Source: Polytrichum commune (Eukaryota; Streptophyta; Polytrichopsida; Polytrichales; Polytrichaceae). Taken from it: DNA of 64,000 nt. Positions 23,346-35,500 of this stretch are shown one piece after another (position 1 is the stretch's first letter; each line of letters opens with the position of its first letter). The stretch covers positions 57,841,169 to 57,905,168 of the forward strand of contig OX485806.1 of assembly GCA_950295325.1 (NCBI GenBank). Reading direction: 5' to 3'. The notes beneath the pieces were generated by a model, which did not search any database, was not told the origin of the DNA, and was given only the letters and a program-made list of their open reading frames with translations. Both the position numbers and the translations under genes were made by a program.

Positions 23346-24790
23346 GGAATTTGCAATACTCCGATCGTTGTAGCCCTAAGACATAACCCGGATCTCCCTG
23401 TGTAACCTGCCAATCCGGATTGGTTGTGAGGGAATTTCCGGATCCTAACCTTATAAAGGACGCCTTCACCGGAAGAAACCACCTATTCTAGAGGGTAGAA
23501 CGTAGAGGGATAAATCTGGATCATAGGGGTGAGTAAGTATTATAATTAGGACCTAGAGATACAATCCGGAAAGGCAAATTCCGGGGGTTTCCGGAAATTC
23601 GGCTAAGGAGTGGAAAATAGGTGAGTACGGGGAGTTCCCAACCTCCTACACTTCACAGAATCCCTGGACGATACTAGGGTCATCCGGACAAAACCGGATT
23701 AGGCACTTAAAAACGCCAATCCGGATATTTTGGTGTTCGTGTGTCCCCACACTCCTACAAACACTCTGCCCAAATGTTTGGGTCATCCAAGTCCACAACA
23801 GGAGCTAACTTTTCCCAAATAGAACTCGGGAGAATAGGCTCACGTCCATACAATAACTAATACAGGCTGTAGGATGCCAAAGAGGCATGCCTACTAAATC
23901 GATAGCCCATAGCAATCCAAGGCAACATAAGGTCCTAATCTCGGTGGTTTCCCCGAAGTAATCCATACTTCCTCAAGCGACGCTTGGTTGTCTGAACAAC
24001 CCGTTCAGCCAAACCATCTGCCTCCGGATGATCCCGAGAGGTAGTACGGTGATCTATGAGCGCCTTAGTGCACAACTCCTCAAAAGCACCAAGGAACTCC
24101 CTCCCTTGGCCGTCAACACCTCAGCCGGCGCTCCAAAACGTGTTAACACACGATCCAAAAAGGCGGCCGCGGCCAACTGTGCAGAGTTTTGGGGTAAAGC
24201 AACAAGCTCAATCCACTTGCTAAAATGCTCCACCATCACCAAAACATACTTTGCTCCACGTGGTGTAACCACCAGCGGCCCTGCAAAGTCCAGCGACCAA
24301 CGGTAGCCCAATCCCATGATATGTAAGGGTTGTAACTGAGGTGATAAGGTGTTAAGGCTAGACCTGACCCGGTCACAGACTTCACACCTCCCGACATAGG
24401 CAGCCACCTACTGATACATGCCAGTCCACCAATATTGGCCACGCAACATCGAATGTGTCCTGCGTATGCCAAAATGGCCAAGTTCCTCGTGCACTTGTCG
24501 CACCAAGGAGGCCCTCTGATCCGGCCTAGGAACAATACGCCTTGTTCCATCCGGCCACAATCGAAATAACAAACCGTTCTCCCAACGAAACCTTGTTATT
24601 CGATGTCCAATCCTATCCCTTTCCATTGCCGAAATAGACAAAGGAAAGGTACCCTGTTGAAGCTTATGCAATACGGGAAGATCCTCCCATATATCCGGAA
24701 TAGCTTGAGACCGATCAGTCTCATCATCCGAGCCCAGTATCGGAATCTCAACAGATGCACCAGAAAATAAAGTAAGGTAAGCAGCCGCGT

Positions 24791-25286
24791 CCCAGGGAGT
24801 GCACTATTCAAGTACTGTATTTATACACGTGGGTGCACAAAAGGGGTATTATTTAAAACAAGCATGTACAAAATGTACGTACAAGAGACATATTGCTATT
24901 AAGCAAGAAGTAGATATACATGAGGCTATAGAAAAATATGTGTAAAGTACGCATTTACGCGTTTACGCGTTCAAGTTAGACCTGGACCAAGAATCATGTG
25001 TTTTTTCATCCACTAAGTAACGACTTTATAACTAAAAATCCATGATTTGATATTATACATATAATAGGGCCATATTTTTGCATTTCCAAACATTTGTACA
25101 CATGTTATATACAATTTCTGTATTTGTTTTTTGACCCTTGTGTATGTATGGAAATGTATTTTGAAGCAATGAGTTTTGTAAGTATATTGCTTGATTTTAG
25201 CAAAAATAAAATGTATACAGGGGTATTTTAATAAGGGGCATGCACGCACGTGATGCTTGGTTTTAATGAATAGTGCACACCCTGGG
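24791..25286. mobile_element. hAT-type MITE, 496 bp, TSD agccgcgt
   Basis: Terminal inverted repeats CCCAGGGAGTGCACTATTCA (24791-24810) and its reverse complement with one mismatch (25267-25286). The flanking 8-bp direct repeats agccgcgt are at 24783-24790 and 25287-25294. An 8-bp duplication is characteristic of hAT transposons. The interior is AT-rich with no transposase, so it is non-autonomous. It interrupts the Ty3 pol sequence between RNase H and integrase. Confidence 0.9.
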
Positions 25287-25573
25287 AGCCGCGTGCCAAC
25301 CTGGAACCGCCTCTCGATCACAATCTCCATGTCACCTGGCCCCGAAGGACTTAGATTGCGTGAGAGTCCATCTGCATCCAAGTTGGTAATCCCAGCACAG
25401 TGTACCACCTCAAAGTCATACTCCTGGAGCAATAAAGCCCACATGGCAAGCTTGCCAGTAAACTTATCCGACTCCATGAGCCACCGTAACGACTGATGGT
25501 CAGTCACTAAAGTAAAGTGCTGACCATAAAGATACAGCCGAAAATGGGCAATAGCCCATACCGCCGCCAATGC

Positions 25574-27955
25574 TTCTCTGAATTAAATGCGTCACATCTG
25601 AAGACATGGTTGGCCACCAATATGGGCTTTTGTGTACTTGCGTGAGTACCTATTTTCTCGTAAAGTGTGGTACTTGGTATTCATGTATCTGTTTTATCCA
25701 ATTCAATGCTTCCTCTCTTGTCACGCACATTTTTACTTCCTCATTAGGTAACCGATATTTCAAACCATCATCGGTTATGAAATAAGTATCGACGTCGGGG
25801 CTGAGTAATCCCAACTCTTCATGTGTGCCAATACGGTTCAACTCCTCAAAGCTCTTTAGTCGTTGTGTGATCGGTTGTCTCCAATCTGGCTCCGGTGTTG
25901 GTTTTGGTGAAGATAAGTTTTGACTTTCCTTGGGGTGTATCTCCGGTGTCTCCGTTTCTCTACAGGTTTTGCAGTATCTTTATTGATTGCACACGTCATT
26001 TCCCCATGTTGGCCACCAGTACGTCCCTGTGGCCACGGCCTTCCATGTTTCTATGGCAACCAAGTGGGGTCCGCTTTCCCCATGGGTATCGGCTAGGTAC
26101 CTGGGAACTTGAGCCTCAGGTATACAGATTTGGTTACTCTTTCCTCCTTTGCGTATCCGTTGTAATGTGCCGTTGGTGAACACAAAATACTTATGGCTTT
26201 GCTCTACCGCCCTTTTCACTTCTGGTGGTAAGGTTTGGTCGAAGATTTTCCTGCATATCAGGTATTCCAAGTAGGGACGTCTCCAATCTAGGTTCTTTTT
26301 ACCTAGAAGTGTTTGTGTTTCCTTCTCTTTTGCAAGTTGTGTTTGGTTGCTACATACCGGACATTTCCAATTGCACAAGTTTTTAATGTCGGCTCCGCAC
26401 GTGGGCCACCAGTATGGTCCAAACATGACTAGGTGCCACATTGTCTCTATGCCAAGATGTTTGTCTGATTCAGTAATATGTAGTTCCTTTAAGTATTCGT
26501 CGATTTCTCGCCTGGCAATACATATTTTAAGGTCTCCATCCGAGAATATCTTTTTTTGTTTTCTTTCTTCAATGAAATATTTCTGGTTTTGTCGAGTTAT
26601 CTTTTTGTGTTGATTCTTCGAGATGTGGGGTCCTTTCAAGTACCCGTATGTGAGGTATTCTATAAGTAATCTCCTCCAATCCTTGTTGTCATGGGCTTGT
26701 ACGATGACGGACCCGCAAATTATGTTATGGAGCAGGCCTTCAAATCTTCTTCGACAAGACGGGCAATCGTACATAATGTAGATTTGTATGTCGCACAGCC
26801 CCATCGTGGGCCACCACCGATTCCCTTGCGAGCATCGAAGCCAAGTTTGTTGATCGTCCAAGTGTCTTTGCTGGTGTACGTGCATTTTCCCTATCCAATG
26901 CTTTATTTGGTAACCAGCAATGCAGATTCTAGCCATTCCATTTTTTTCCAGTTTTCGAAGTTTTCCTTTCTCCAAAGTGAAAATTTTGCTCTCTCGTATG
27001 GTTTCCCGCTGCCCTCTTTGAGTCTCCATGTCCATTTTGAATCTTCCATGCGCCAGATATTCGACTAGAGATGTTCTCCAATCGTTAAAGGTCTCTTTAT
27101 ATGGTATAATGTCCGCCCCGTTACCCGGTTCCGAAGAGCTTGCTTCTATGGGTAACTCTTCTCCCTGTTCTTCGCACTCGGTGCATAGTGTGATGAGTAG
27201 TGAGACATCTTCCGCGATAGTTGGCCACCAATACGACCCTTGTACAACTAATTTCTTGGTGGCATTTATTGAAAGATGTTGATTTTCTCGTATATGGAGG
27301 GTCTTGATGTAACTCCTCACATATCTTCCAGGCATATATTTCTTTGTAATGCCGTTATAAAACATGCGATGTAACTCTCCTTCAATGAGTATGAAAAATT
27401 TGCTTCGGTACACTACCAATTTTCTCTCTTCTTTGGGTAGGGAACTCATCCAGGGGGTTCCGTGTGTTAGACAAGTTAGATGTTGGACATATGGTGTTGT
27501 CCAATCCGATTATGTTTTTCCTGTCATGTTTTCTTACGCTTCCAAAGGTTGGACAGGGAATGGATCGTCGTCGTCCTCGGAATCTTGTGGGGTAATGTTC
27601 CCGGTTTCGTTTCCTTGGTCAACAACCTTACATATTGGACATTCTTGACAGTATTCCAGTACGTCTCTTCGTCGGGTGGGCCACCAATATGGTGTACGTA
27701 GTATGTAATGCCATGTTGAAGTTAGATTGTAGTGTATCCCATTTTGCTCATGGGCTTCGCTTATGACTTCTTTAATGATGTCCCCGGCTATACACTCATG
27801 TATCTTGCTGGAGATATTGACTTGCTTGAGCTTTTCATCGTCTAGGACGAATGGCTCATTTAGTTGCCTCATCCTGTTTTGTTCTTGTGGGGTGGCCAGA
27901 GCTGACAACAACCTCCCGTGGGTAAGATACTCAATGAAAGGCGCTCGCCAATCTT
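25574..27955 (-). pseudogene. Element G pol: six tandem H2C2 zinc-binding modules
   Basis: Continues in frame from RNase H. Six modules of roughly 110-135 residues share a DWRxPxxEYL-like start, a hydrophobic strand region, a CIA-type strand, H-x5/6-H, an almost invariant YWWPT, and CxxC. Clear instances are AHEQNGIHYN...CPIC, LHIRENQHLS...CTEC, MHVHQQRHLD...CPSC, LHITESDKHLG...CPVC and THGESGPHLV...CKTC. The sixth ends at PYWWPTMSSDVTHLI, where other Ty3 sequence starts. Ty3 integrases carry one such HHCC domain ahead of the DDE core, so an array is unusual. In-frame stops lie at 27534, near 27507, at 25980 and at 25650, but there is no frameshift. No DDE core is present in the window. Intact Cys/His pairs in most modules suggest they were selected as folded domains. 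Confidence 0.8.
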
Positions 27956-29650
27956 CAAATGGTTGTACGTGTACCATAAAGAGGCTGGCGTCCGGAAACT
28001 GATCTTGTACTCCCGAGGGGTCTTCTCCGCTCTCTATCCTTGATAGGTGGTCAACCATTACATGGTTTCTACCGGGTTTGTAAACGACTTCGAAGTCGTA
28101 TTCTTGGAGTAAAAACATCCATCTTGCAATGCGCCCGGACACCACTGGTCGATTGACCAAGTATATCAGGGCTTGATGGTCCACGTAGAAAACGAAATGG
28201 TTCGCCAGTAGATAATGATTGAATTTGCCCACTGAGTAGATCATCGCTAGGGCTTCACCCTCCGTTGTACTGTAGTTCTTCTCCGCATTGTTTAAGAGTC
28301 GACTTGCGTAATGAATTGGAGAATCTCTATCTCCATGTATGTTTTGAGCCAAAACGGCTCCAATCGCGATGTTTGACACATCGCAGTGTACGTGGAACTC
28401 CATGGTCCAATTGGAAGTTACCAAAATGGGAGTGGTCGTTAACATTTTCTTCACTTCTTCAAAAGCCTCCTAACACGATTTGGTCCAAAGATATTTTTCT
28501 CCTTTCTTGAGTAATAAGTATAAAGGCCGAGTGATCTCAACGTACATCCATATGAATTTTCGATGGTATGTAGCTTGTCCCAGGAAACTCCGAATTCCTC
28601 GTACAATGGTTGGTGGAGGTAATCCCTTTATGATTTCCACCTTCTTCGGATCCAGCAACAATCCTTCCTTGCATACCACGTGCCCTAAGAGTCTCTCTGA
28701 ATTGACACAGAAGAAACATTTAATGAGACATTTTTCCAAATGTTCAATGTGGTCTTCCTTGGTTCCATACACCGTGAAATCATCTAAAAACACCTTCATG
28801 AATTTGTCGAGGTAATCGGCAAATATCTTCATCATGCCTCTTTGGAAGGTGGCTGGTGCACACATCAATCCAAAGGGCATTACCCTGTACGCGAATGCTC
28901 CGTACTCGGTAATGAAAGAAGTCTTCAGCTGATCTTCTAAGGCGATCATGATTTGGTTGTAGCTGCTGTACCCGTCCATCAACGTGTACATTTCGTGTCC
29001 TGCAACTGTTTCCAAGATCGATTCCGTAAATGGTAATAGAAAAGGGTCCACCTTCGTGACTGCATTCAATTTTCGGTAGTCGACGCACACTCGCAGTCTC
29101 CCATTCTTCTTGGGTACAATCACGATTGGTGACAACCATTCGGTTTTATCCACGGGTTATATGAATCCCGCTTCCAAGTACTTGTTTATTTATTCTTTCA
29201 CCATGGCTGCGTAATTGGGGTTCATCCTATAACGCATTTGTTGTACCGGCTTGGCTTCCGACTGTAGCTCAATCTTATGCTCGCATACATGAGGGGGTAT
29301 GCCCTTCATGTCTTTATATGTGAAAGCAAACACATCCTTGAATTTTAGGAGTAGCTCTTTCACCTTTGCTTCGTAATCTCCCAAGTCTTTCGCGATTTTG
29401 ACTAACTTAGGCTCCTCCGGAGTTCCTAAGTTTAAATTCTTCACCAAGGCTTCATCTTCAACTGTCCATCCTGCTATTTACTTCCCTTTGACGGCTTCTG
29501 AGGCAGGGGTGCGATCTACCGCGATATTCCCTTCTTTTACTTTGTAAAACTGGCTTGGATACAGCGGTTTCTCCTCCATGGCTTCTTGCTCCTTCTTAGT
29601 TGCTTTTCATTTTCGAGTTTTCTCGGGTTTATTTTTTTGTGCTTGAACAT
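27956..29650 (-). pseudogene. Element G pol: reverse transcriptase and RNase H
   Basis: Ty3/gypsy RT motifs on the minus strand: RVCVDYRKLNAVTKVDPFLL, TLMDGYSSYNQI, MPFGLMCAPATFQRGMM, and the catalytic VFLDDFTVYG (the family usually has YxDD or FxDD). RNase H follows: FHVHCDVSNIAIGAVLAQ, YASRLLNNAEKNYSTTEGEA, VDHQALIYLVN and GRNHVMVDHLSR. The N-terminal linker starts near MEEKPLYPSQFYKVKEGN (29579). Stops include TAA after AVKGK, TAA after MVKE, TAA after EAGFI, and TAG before EAFEEVKK (28470, where Gln CAG is usual). The RT-RNase H-H2C2 frame is continuous from 29153 down to 25650 with stops only. The N-terminal 200 bp are duplicated at 45596-45801. Confidence 0.85.
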
Positions 29651-29679
29651 TTCAATCAAAATATGGCCCTTCAAAGCCT

Positions 29680-30700
29680 TACTCCTTGACCCTCTCGGAT
29701 CCAAGAGGGTCCTACCCCAGCCCATACACAACAAGGCCGAAACATAAACCATATCAAACATACACTTAAACATACATGCCTCAAATCATTTCAATCAAAA
29801 TCAGGCCATTCATAGCCCTGCTCCTTGACCCTCTCGGATCCGAGAGGGTCCTAACCCATCCCATACATAACTAGGCCGACACAGAAAATATATCAAACAT
29901 ACACTTAAACATACATGCCTTGAACATTTCAATCAAAATCTGGTCCTTCAAAGCCCTACTCCTTGACCCTCTCGGATCCGAGAGGGTCCTACCCCAGCCC
30001 ATACACAACAAGGCCGAAACATAAAACATATCAAACATACACTTAAACATACATGCCTCAAATCATTTCAATCAAAATCACGCCCTTCAGAGCACTACCC
30101 AATGACCCTCTCGGATCCGAGAGTGTCCTACCCCAGCCCATACATAACTAGGCCGACATAAAAATTATATCAAACATACACAGAAACATACATGCCTCAA
30201 ATCATTTCAATCAAAATTTGGCCATTCATAGCCCTATTCCTTGACCCTCTTGGATCCGAGAGGGTCCTACCCCAACCCATACACAACAAAGCCGAAACAT
30301 AAAACATATCAAACATACACTTAAACATACATGCCTTAAATCATTTCAATCAAAATCTGGCCTTTCAAAGCACTACCTGATGATCCTCTCGGATCGGAGA
30401 GGGTCCCACCCTTGGCCATACACAACAAGGCCAAAACCAAAAACATATCAAACATACACTTAAACATTCATGCCTCAAATCATTTCAATCGGAATCTAGC
30501 CCTCCAAAGCTCTTCTCCTTGACCCTCTCCGATCCGAGAGGGTCCTACCCAGCCATACACAACAAGGCCGAAATCGAGAACATATCTAACATACAATTAA
30601 ACATACATGCCTCAAATCATTTCAATCAAAATGTGGCCATTAGGAGGAGACATCAATGACCCTCTCGGATCCGAGAGGGTCCTATTCCTAACATATAAGG
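29680..30700 (-). repeat. Palindrome-bearing tandem array (period about 139 bp)
   Basis: About eight units. Each carries a 24-bp dyad made of GACCCTCTCGGA followed by its exact reverse complement, centred on GGATCC. The dyads lie near 29690, 29830, 29970, 30110, 30250, 30390, 30525 and 30660. Between them, caaggccgaaacataaaaca, tcaaacatacacttaaacat and catttcaatcaaaatc recur. A further single dyad lies at about 31386. The orientation is the reverse of the arrays at 44.7 and 60.3 kb. It lies directly upstream of the element G pol start, so it belongs to or invaded that element. Confidence 0.9.
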
Positions 30701-31014
30701 AATATGTAGTTCACAGCATTCACCTCCATTTCTGGTCTCTTGCCCGCCTCCCAATACCTAGCCGAGCTTGTCCACACGAGCTTCTGAATTCAAAACCCTA
30801 ACCTTCAATTGAAAAACTAGTCCTCATGGCCTACCCGGTCCTCATGGCCGACTAACTATAAGCCGTAATGGCATAGACAAGTGAACCCTTGCTACACATA
30901 TATGCCTCACAACATTCACCTCAACAACTATGCCGAGCTACACCACACAAGTGATATGTATTCAATTCATAAACCCTATACCTCAATTCAGAAACTATTC
31001 CTTATGGCCTAGCC

Positions 31015-31320
31015 GGCACTATGAACCGAACTAGTGCACCCAAGTTTACCTTATCTACTCGTACAACGTACACTACCTTCAATTCAAAATGTAGTCCTTA
31101 TGTCCGTTCCGGCACTATCAACCGAACTAGTGCCCCCAAGTTTTCCCTATCTACTCATACAACATACACTACCTTCAATTCAATATCTAGTCCTTATGTC
31201 CTTTCCGACACTATGAACCGAACTAGTGGACACAATTTTTCCCTATCTACTCATACAACGTACACTACCTTCAATTCAATATCTAGTCCTTAGGTCCTTT
31301 CCGGCACTATAAACCGTACT
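31015..31320. repeat. Short tandem repeat, about 93 bp, three to four units
   Basis: Units contain ggcactatgaaccgaactagtg, tatctactcatacaacgtac, actaccttcaattcaa and tagtccttatgtcc. It sits between the palindromic array and the second MULE. ORFs crossing it are artefacts of the repeat. Confidence 0.8.
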
Positions 31321-32545
31321 AATGGACACAATTGAACATATACAACCTTGAATTCACAATGTAGTCCTCAAGCCCTCAATGAAAGACCCTCTCGGATCCG
31401 AGAGGGTCTTTCTCTATTCCATAACGAACTAAGGTCTTTCCTATAATGCAGGCAGGTGGGTGTCAATCCCACTCAAGGCTCCTTCTTATTTCCTTATCCC
31501 TTTCCATATATTGCTTGTCCTATTCTTTGCAAGTTCTCTCCTATATTTAGAGAATTGAAATTACTATTTCATATTCCCATAAACCTAAATCTTGAAGTAC
31601 CCCTTGTGCATATAAGCTTACGACAAACTAACGGCATTCATCGAATTCTCCCTTCTCTCCTTGCGGGACCCGCTCTAATTTGAATTGTTCGGATGCTCGC
31701 TCTCTGCCATAGATGGTGTTTGTGAACCACTGTCCTCCACTTCTTCGTCTATCGACCGCAGATTCAACCCTCCCTTGTCCCCTCTACACGTATTTTGCGA
31801 GTCTGATGGGGTCCCTCTTCCTTCTATGCACGTTTCCTCCTTCTTCTTTAGTTCTCTCCGTCTCCTCTGTTTTGAAGTGCTCAAAACTCGTCCCTCCCTT
31901 TATCTTCTTTCGCTCCTTTCCTGGATCGATTGTGGAGACTGTATTTTGGTCTGGTTCCTTCATGTGTGCGTTCCAGCTCCCCTCTCTTCCTCTCTTTTGT
32001 GCTCGCTACCATCTGGGCATCCCTTTACTTCTCTCACTAAATGACCCTTCCCCGACCTTCTCTTACCTTTATAGTACCACTGTTCAAAGTTTAGGGTTTA
32101 CAATTCTATGTTAGCCTTGCCTCGTTTTCCTTATTTGGATTTTTCTATTATTCGTCCCTGTCTTTGTCCATGGCTCCTCATCCACAACTCCATGTGTGTC
32201 GGAGATGGTTGAGCTCCGTGCCACTGGCGTAGGGATCCCCTTTCTTTTCCCCATAGATGCGAAGAGATTTGCATCTGTTTCTTCCCTAGACCTTAGTATC
32301 AAGTTTTTATTGCAAAACACTACAATATGGATCGAGCGCGAGATTTGTGATACTGCTACTTCTCTTTTGTCATTGACCATGCGTGAGAATCCTAGGGTTG
32401 CCGACAGCGGATCGTCAATGTGGGAACTTTGCGCTGGTAAATACAGGGTGTACGGACTCCCATGTCCTTGCACGAATGTATCCACGGATATCCGTACCCC
32501 TCCCCATTCCTCTGCTTCCACTTTCAATACTCCTCCTTTGGCTAA

Positions 32546-35500
32546 GTTAAGATTGAACCCGGTACGCACATTGTCATATATCTTTCTGATTCCTCCGACG
32601 GTGATGACCCCCCCGTTTCCACTCCCATTCACAAGCCATCCCCATCCTCCGTCCGTTCCACCTTTGTTACCCCGCCACCTCCGTCTCTTCTTCCTCCCTT
32701 TCCAGGCAAACCCCCAAATTTCATTCTTCAATGTCTACGTTCTCTTGCTTCCATGCCCGGTAGGAAGAACATCCTCAAGAAGCTGGATTATGACACCTTA
32801 CAAATTGAAGAGGTGAATTTCCTGCCGCCTCGCTTTGATGGTGATATTATGTTTGTCCTGCCCCCACTTGGTGTCTCTTCCTCTCATAAGAAGGCCCAAT
32901 CCATGGACGGCATGGACAAATGCTATGACGGCCATGTTTGGACTAAGACCCAGACCACCAATATCACCAATGACATTGGCCTTGCTTTTCGCTCTTCCAG
33001 TTGTGTTGGCCACCTCCAATGCCAAAATCCTCAGTGCGATTACCTACAACGTGCTCATCGGACTTCCCCGGTCAATGATACTGATTTCGACGGATTCACC
33101 AAGGAGCCCATCCCCGTTGGTGGACCCTTGCCTTTGGGATCCACTCTAATGTGCCGGGTATCTAAGGAGCCTCCCAAATGCATTGCACCATGTCCTGCCA
33201 AAATCTTCTACGTCCACGGCAAAGGCACCACTCAGCGTGCATGTATTCATCTGGGCAACCATCATCATCCCGTCAAGGTTGGCAATTGCAGAGATAGCCA
33301 ACAACGCATCAACGCCCTCATCGAGGAGCACGTTGAGCGAACGCCCCAAGCCACTCATAGCAAAATCGTCCTTGAAGCCAACAAGGACCTTGTGGGTGAG
33401 TTCCTCCTCCGCAATGATACTGATCCTCATCAACTCCTTTCCTTGGAAGAACTTGAGCCCGTTTTTTATCGTTGCAAGGAGTTGCATTCCTCCCACCTCG
33501 GTAACAAGGTTACCACTTTCAAATACTTACGTAGATTGGGGGTTATGGATGGCATCGCCAAGCTTCGAGGTGTCAGCACCTGGGCCTATGTCCAGTGGAA
33601 TCAATTCCCAGGCCAAGGTGACGCTACGGACAAGGTTTTCGTTTTCAAGATGTCCGAGGTCGACTTGGGGTCGACTTGGTTAAGCGCATGCAACCTGGCA
33701 ATGATCTCGAGCATGCTTGGATCATGTCCGACCATGTCAAACGCGTCGCCAATTGGACCACCATGGCCTGCCACGTATACGACGGTACCTACCAGCGCGT
33801 CATGACCATCACTTGCTGCGACTTCCAATCCGAGGACAAGGATGCTCAAGTTTTTTTCTGGCATAACCTCAACCACGTCATGGCCCGCCATGGAATCCCC
33901 AAGCCCCACTTCAAAGGCTTCATGGCAGACAGTGCCCAAGCCAATTGGAATGCCGTGAAGATTGTTTACGGGTCCGGAGACCCAAAGGTTCCCATCGATG
34001 GGCGTGAGAGAACCTGCTACTTCCATTGGACCAAGTCTTTGGAGAAACACACCAAGCTATATATCAAGCATGACTTGCAAGACCAACACAAGCGTCTCTG
34101 CCTGCAGTATCGCCACGCACCCTCTATGGTCGAGGCGGAAACGAGGTACCTCGCCATCAAGGCCTGGTGGGCTTCGTCTAACTACACCTCCGAGGAGGGG
34201 CTGAAACACCCTCAGCTTTGGCTGGCCTTCGTTATTGACAATGGGGTGGCTTCATGGAATTGGTGCGTCTTTAGTGTTATTGCTCTTTGTTTCTGTTTTA
34301 TCTTATTTTTCAAACTTTTCTTATTTCTTGCACACCCTTTCCATTTCGCAAGAGAAAATCATGACCACTGAGGAATTTGCACAAATGCCCAATTGCAACC
34401 TTGCCAAGTCCATTCACAACAAATGGCTCCAAAGGTCCGGCAACAAAGGTGGCGATCTATACGTGGCCACTGTGGATGACTATATTCGAGCCTTCCTCCC
34501 AATTGTGGCGTACCATCAGTTTCTTAAGGGTGGCGTTGGGGGCGATGGCCCTAGCAAAGAAGAACTCAAGCTTCGTCGTGCTCAACGTACTGGTGACCCC
34601 GCTGTCCTACAAAAGGTTCTTCTCGACATGCCTGGCGGAGAGGAATTTTGCACTCGTAGTCCCCACCTTGAGGGTGCCGAGGTCTTTGGCTCCCATAAAC
34701 GTAAGCCTGACACCCCCATTGGAGCTAATGATGAAACCCACCGCCCCGACATCCTCAACTTCTCTCGTCCTCGTGTCGCTCAGAGAACCACAAGATCTAA
34801 CGCTTCACCTTTGCCTACCATCGTCGAGGAGTCTTCCCCAACATTGATCGAGGTTCCACCACCCCCTCTTACTGGATTGGATTTCTGTCATGTCACTGCC
34901 GTACAAGAATCCAATGTGGACGAGAAGCTCTGGCATATTGCTCGAGTTCCTTACAATTCCTCCAAAGCATGTTGGGCCATGCATGCTGTCACCAAGAAGA
35001 AATGCACTGCCAAAATCGTCTCCAACTCCAAAAGCACCCTTGCACCGGCATACATTGGAGTTTGGAACTATTACAAATTCACAACACCTAAGGTCGAGAA
35101 GTTTTTTTTTGCCCAGACGACATTGAACGTTGTGTCAAAGGATCCCGTCACAAATGGGTCGACAAATTCTTTGCAGACCAAGAACGACCTCCAATCCCGC
35201 CCGTGTGGCCTGTCAAAATTGGTACCAACCTCACTCGTCCGGAGATCCTTAACCTTGAGAACGCCGGCTTTCAGCTCCCTAAAAAAGAACGCATCACGCC
35301 CACTCGCCTCTTCAACACATCGGCTCCTCCACTCGACCTCTCTGGAGTAGACGTTCCTGCCAACCCAGACTCGTATCATTCTTCCAGGCAGTCCAAGACT
35401 ACGAGACGGTCTGCCACCGCACCATCAACAAAACAAATGTAGATGGTCGCATCTGCACGAGCTATGGATGGGACCATTTTGAAGGTGACCATGATTCCAC

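Larger units (their letters stand above)
19778..23751 (+). mobile_element. About 4-kb solo LTR encoding a protein, TSD ctcct
   Basis: Ends are TGTGGGAGCCC at 19778 and GTGTCCCCACA at 23751, flanked by ctcct at 19773-19777 and 23752-23756. TG...CA ends with a 5-bp duplication are the signature of LTR-retrotransposon integration. No long direct repeat is seen at its two ends, and no tRNA primer site or pol is seen, so the whole 3974-bp unit behaves as one LTR (solo). It contains a promoter-like region, an ORF of about 680 codons (20394-22430) and a 3' region with a tandem duplication. A related inverted copy lies at 14478-17717. Alternatively it is a non-autonomous element with very short or decayed LTRs. 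Confidence 0.8.
19392..25573 (-). pseudogene. Ty3/gypsy pol (RNase H to integrase), split by two insertions
   Basis: Read on the minus strand. RNase H: LAAVWAIAHFRLYLYG, TLVTDHQSLRW (25.57-25.30 kb). Integrase zinc region: VHEELGHFGIRRTHSMLRGQ with CEVCD (24.5-24.37 kb). Integrase core: LDFAGPLVVTPRGAKYVLV and FSKWIELVALP. C-terminal region, beyond the inserted LTR: ERAQFFQRAMPMAMENLAIA and GDYVYLQREAPTTLDV (19.8-19.4 kb). Insertions are the hAT MITE at 24791-25286 and the protein-coding LTR at 19778-23751. Removing the LTR and one TSD copy rejoins the integrase frame through AEC-Leu-stop-ERAQ, the stop being TAG where CAG is expected. The element is cut at its 5' side at 25573, where it meets element G. 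It is not functional. Confidence 0.85.

Noticed and set aside
24791-25286. AT-rich extension of the RNase H ORF (FIFAKIKQYTYK and following)
   Set aside because: This part lies in the hAT MITE and is read-through of noncoding sequence.
29537-29773. 78-codon ORF found almost identically at 45471-45707
   Set aside because: It is a frame running from the array linker into the pol leader; the real frame there is the one starting MEEKPLYPSQ.
29680-31400. CRISPR-like array of palindromic repeats
   Set aside because: The 24-bp dyads are regular, but the linkers are themselves repeats of one another and no cas gene is present; introns and plant retroelements make this a eukaryotic satellite-like array.
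31440-32600. Pro/Ser-rich ORFs of 100-206 codons upstream of the second MULE transposase
   Set aside because: No motif; the transposase frame is a different one (open from 32546). Probably 5' MULE noncoding sequence.
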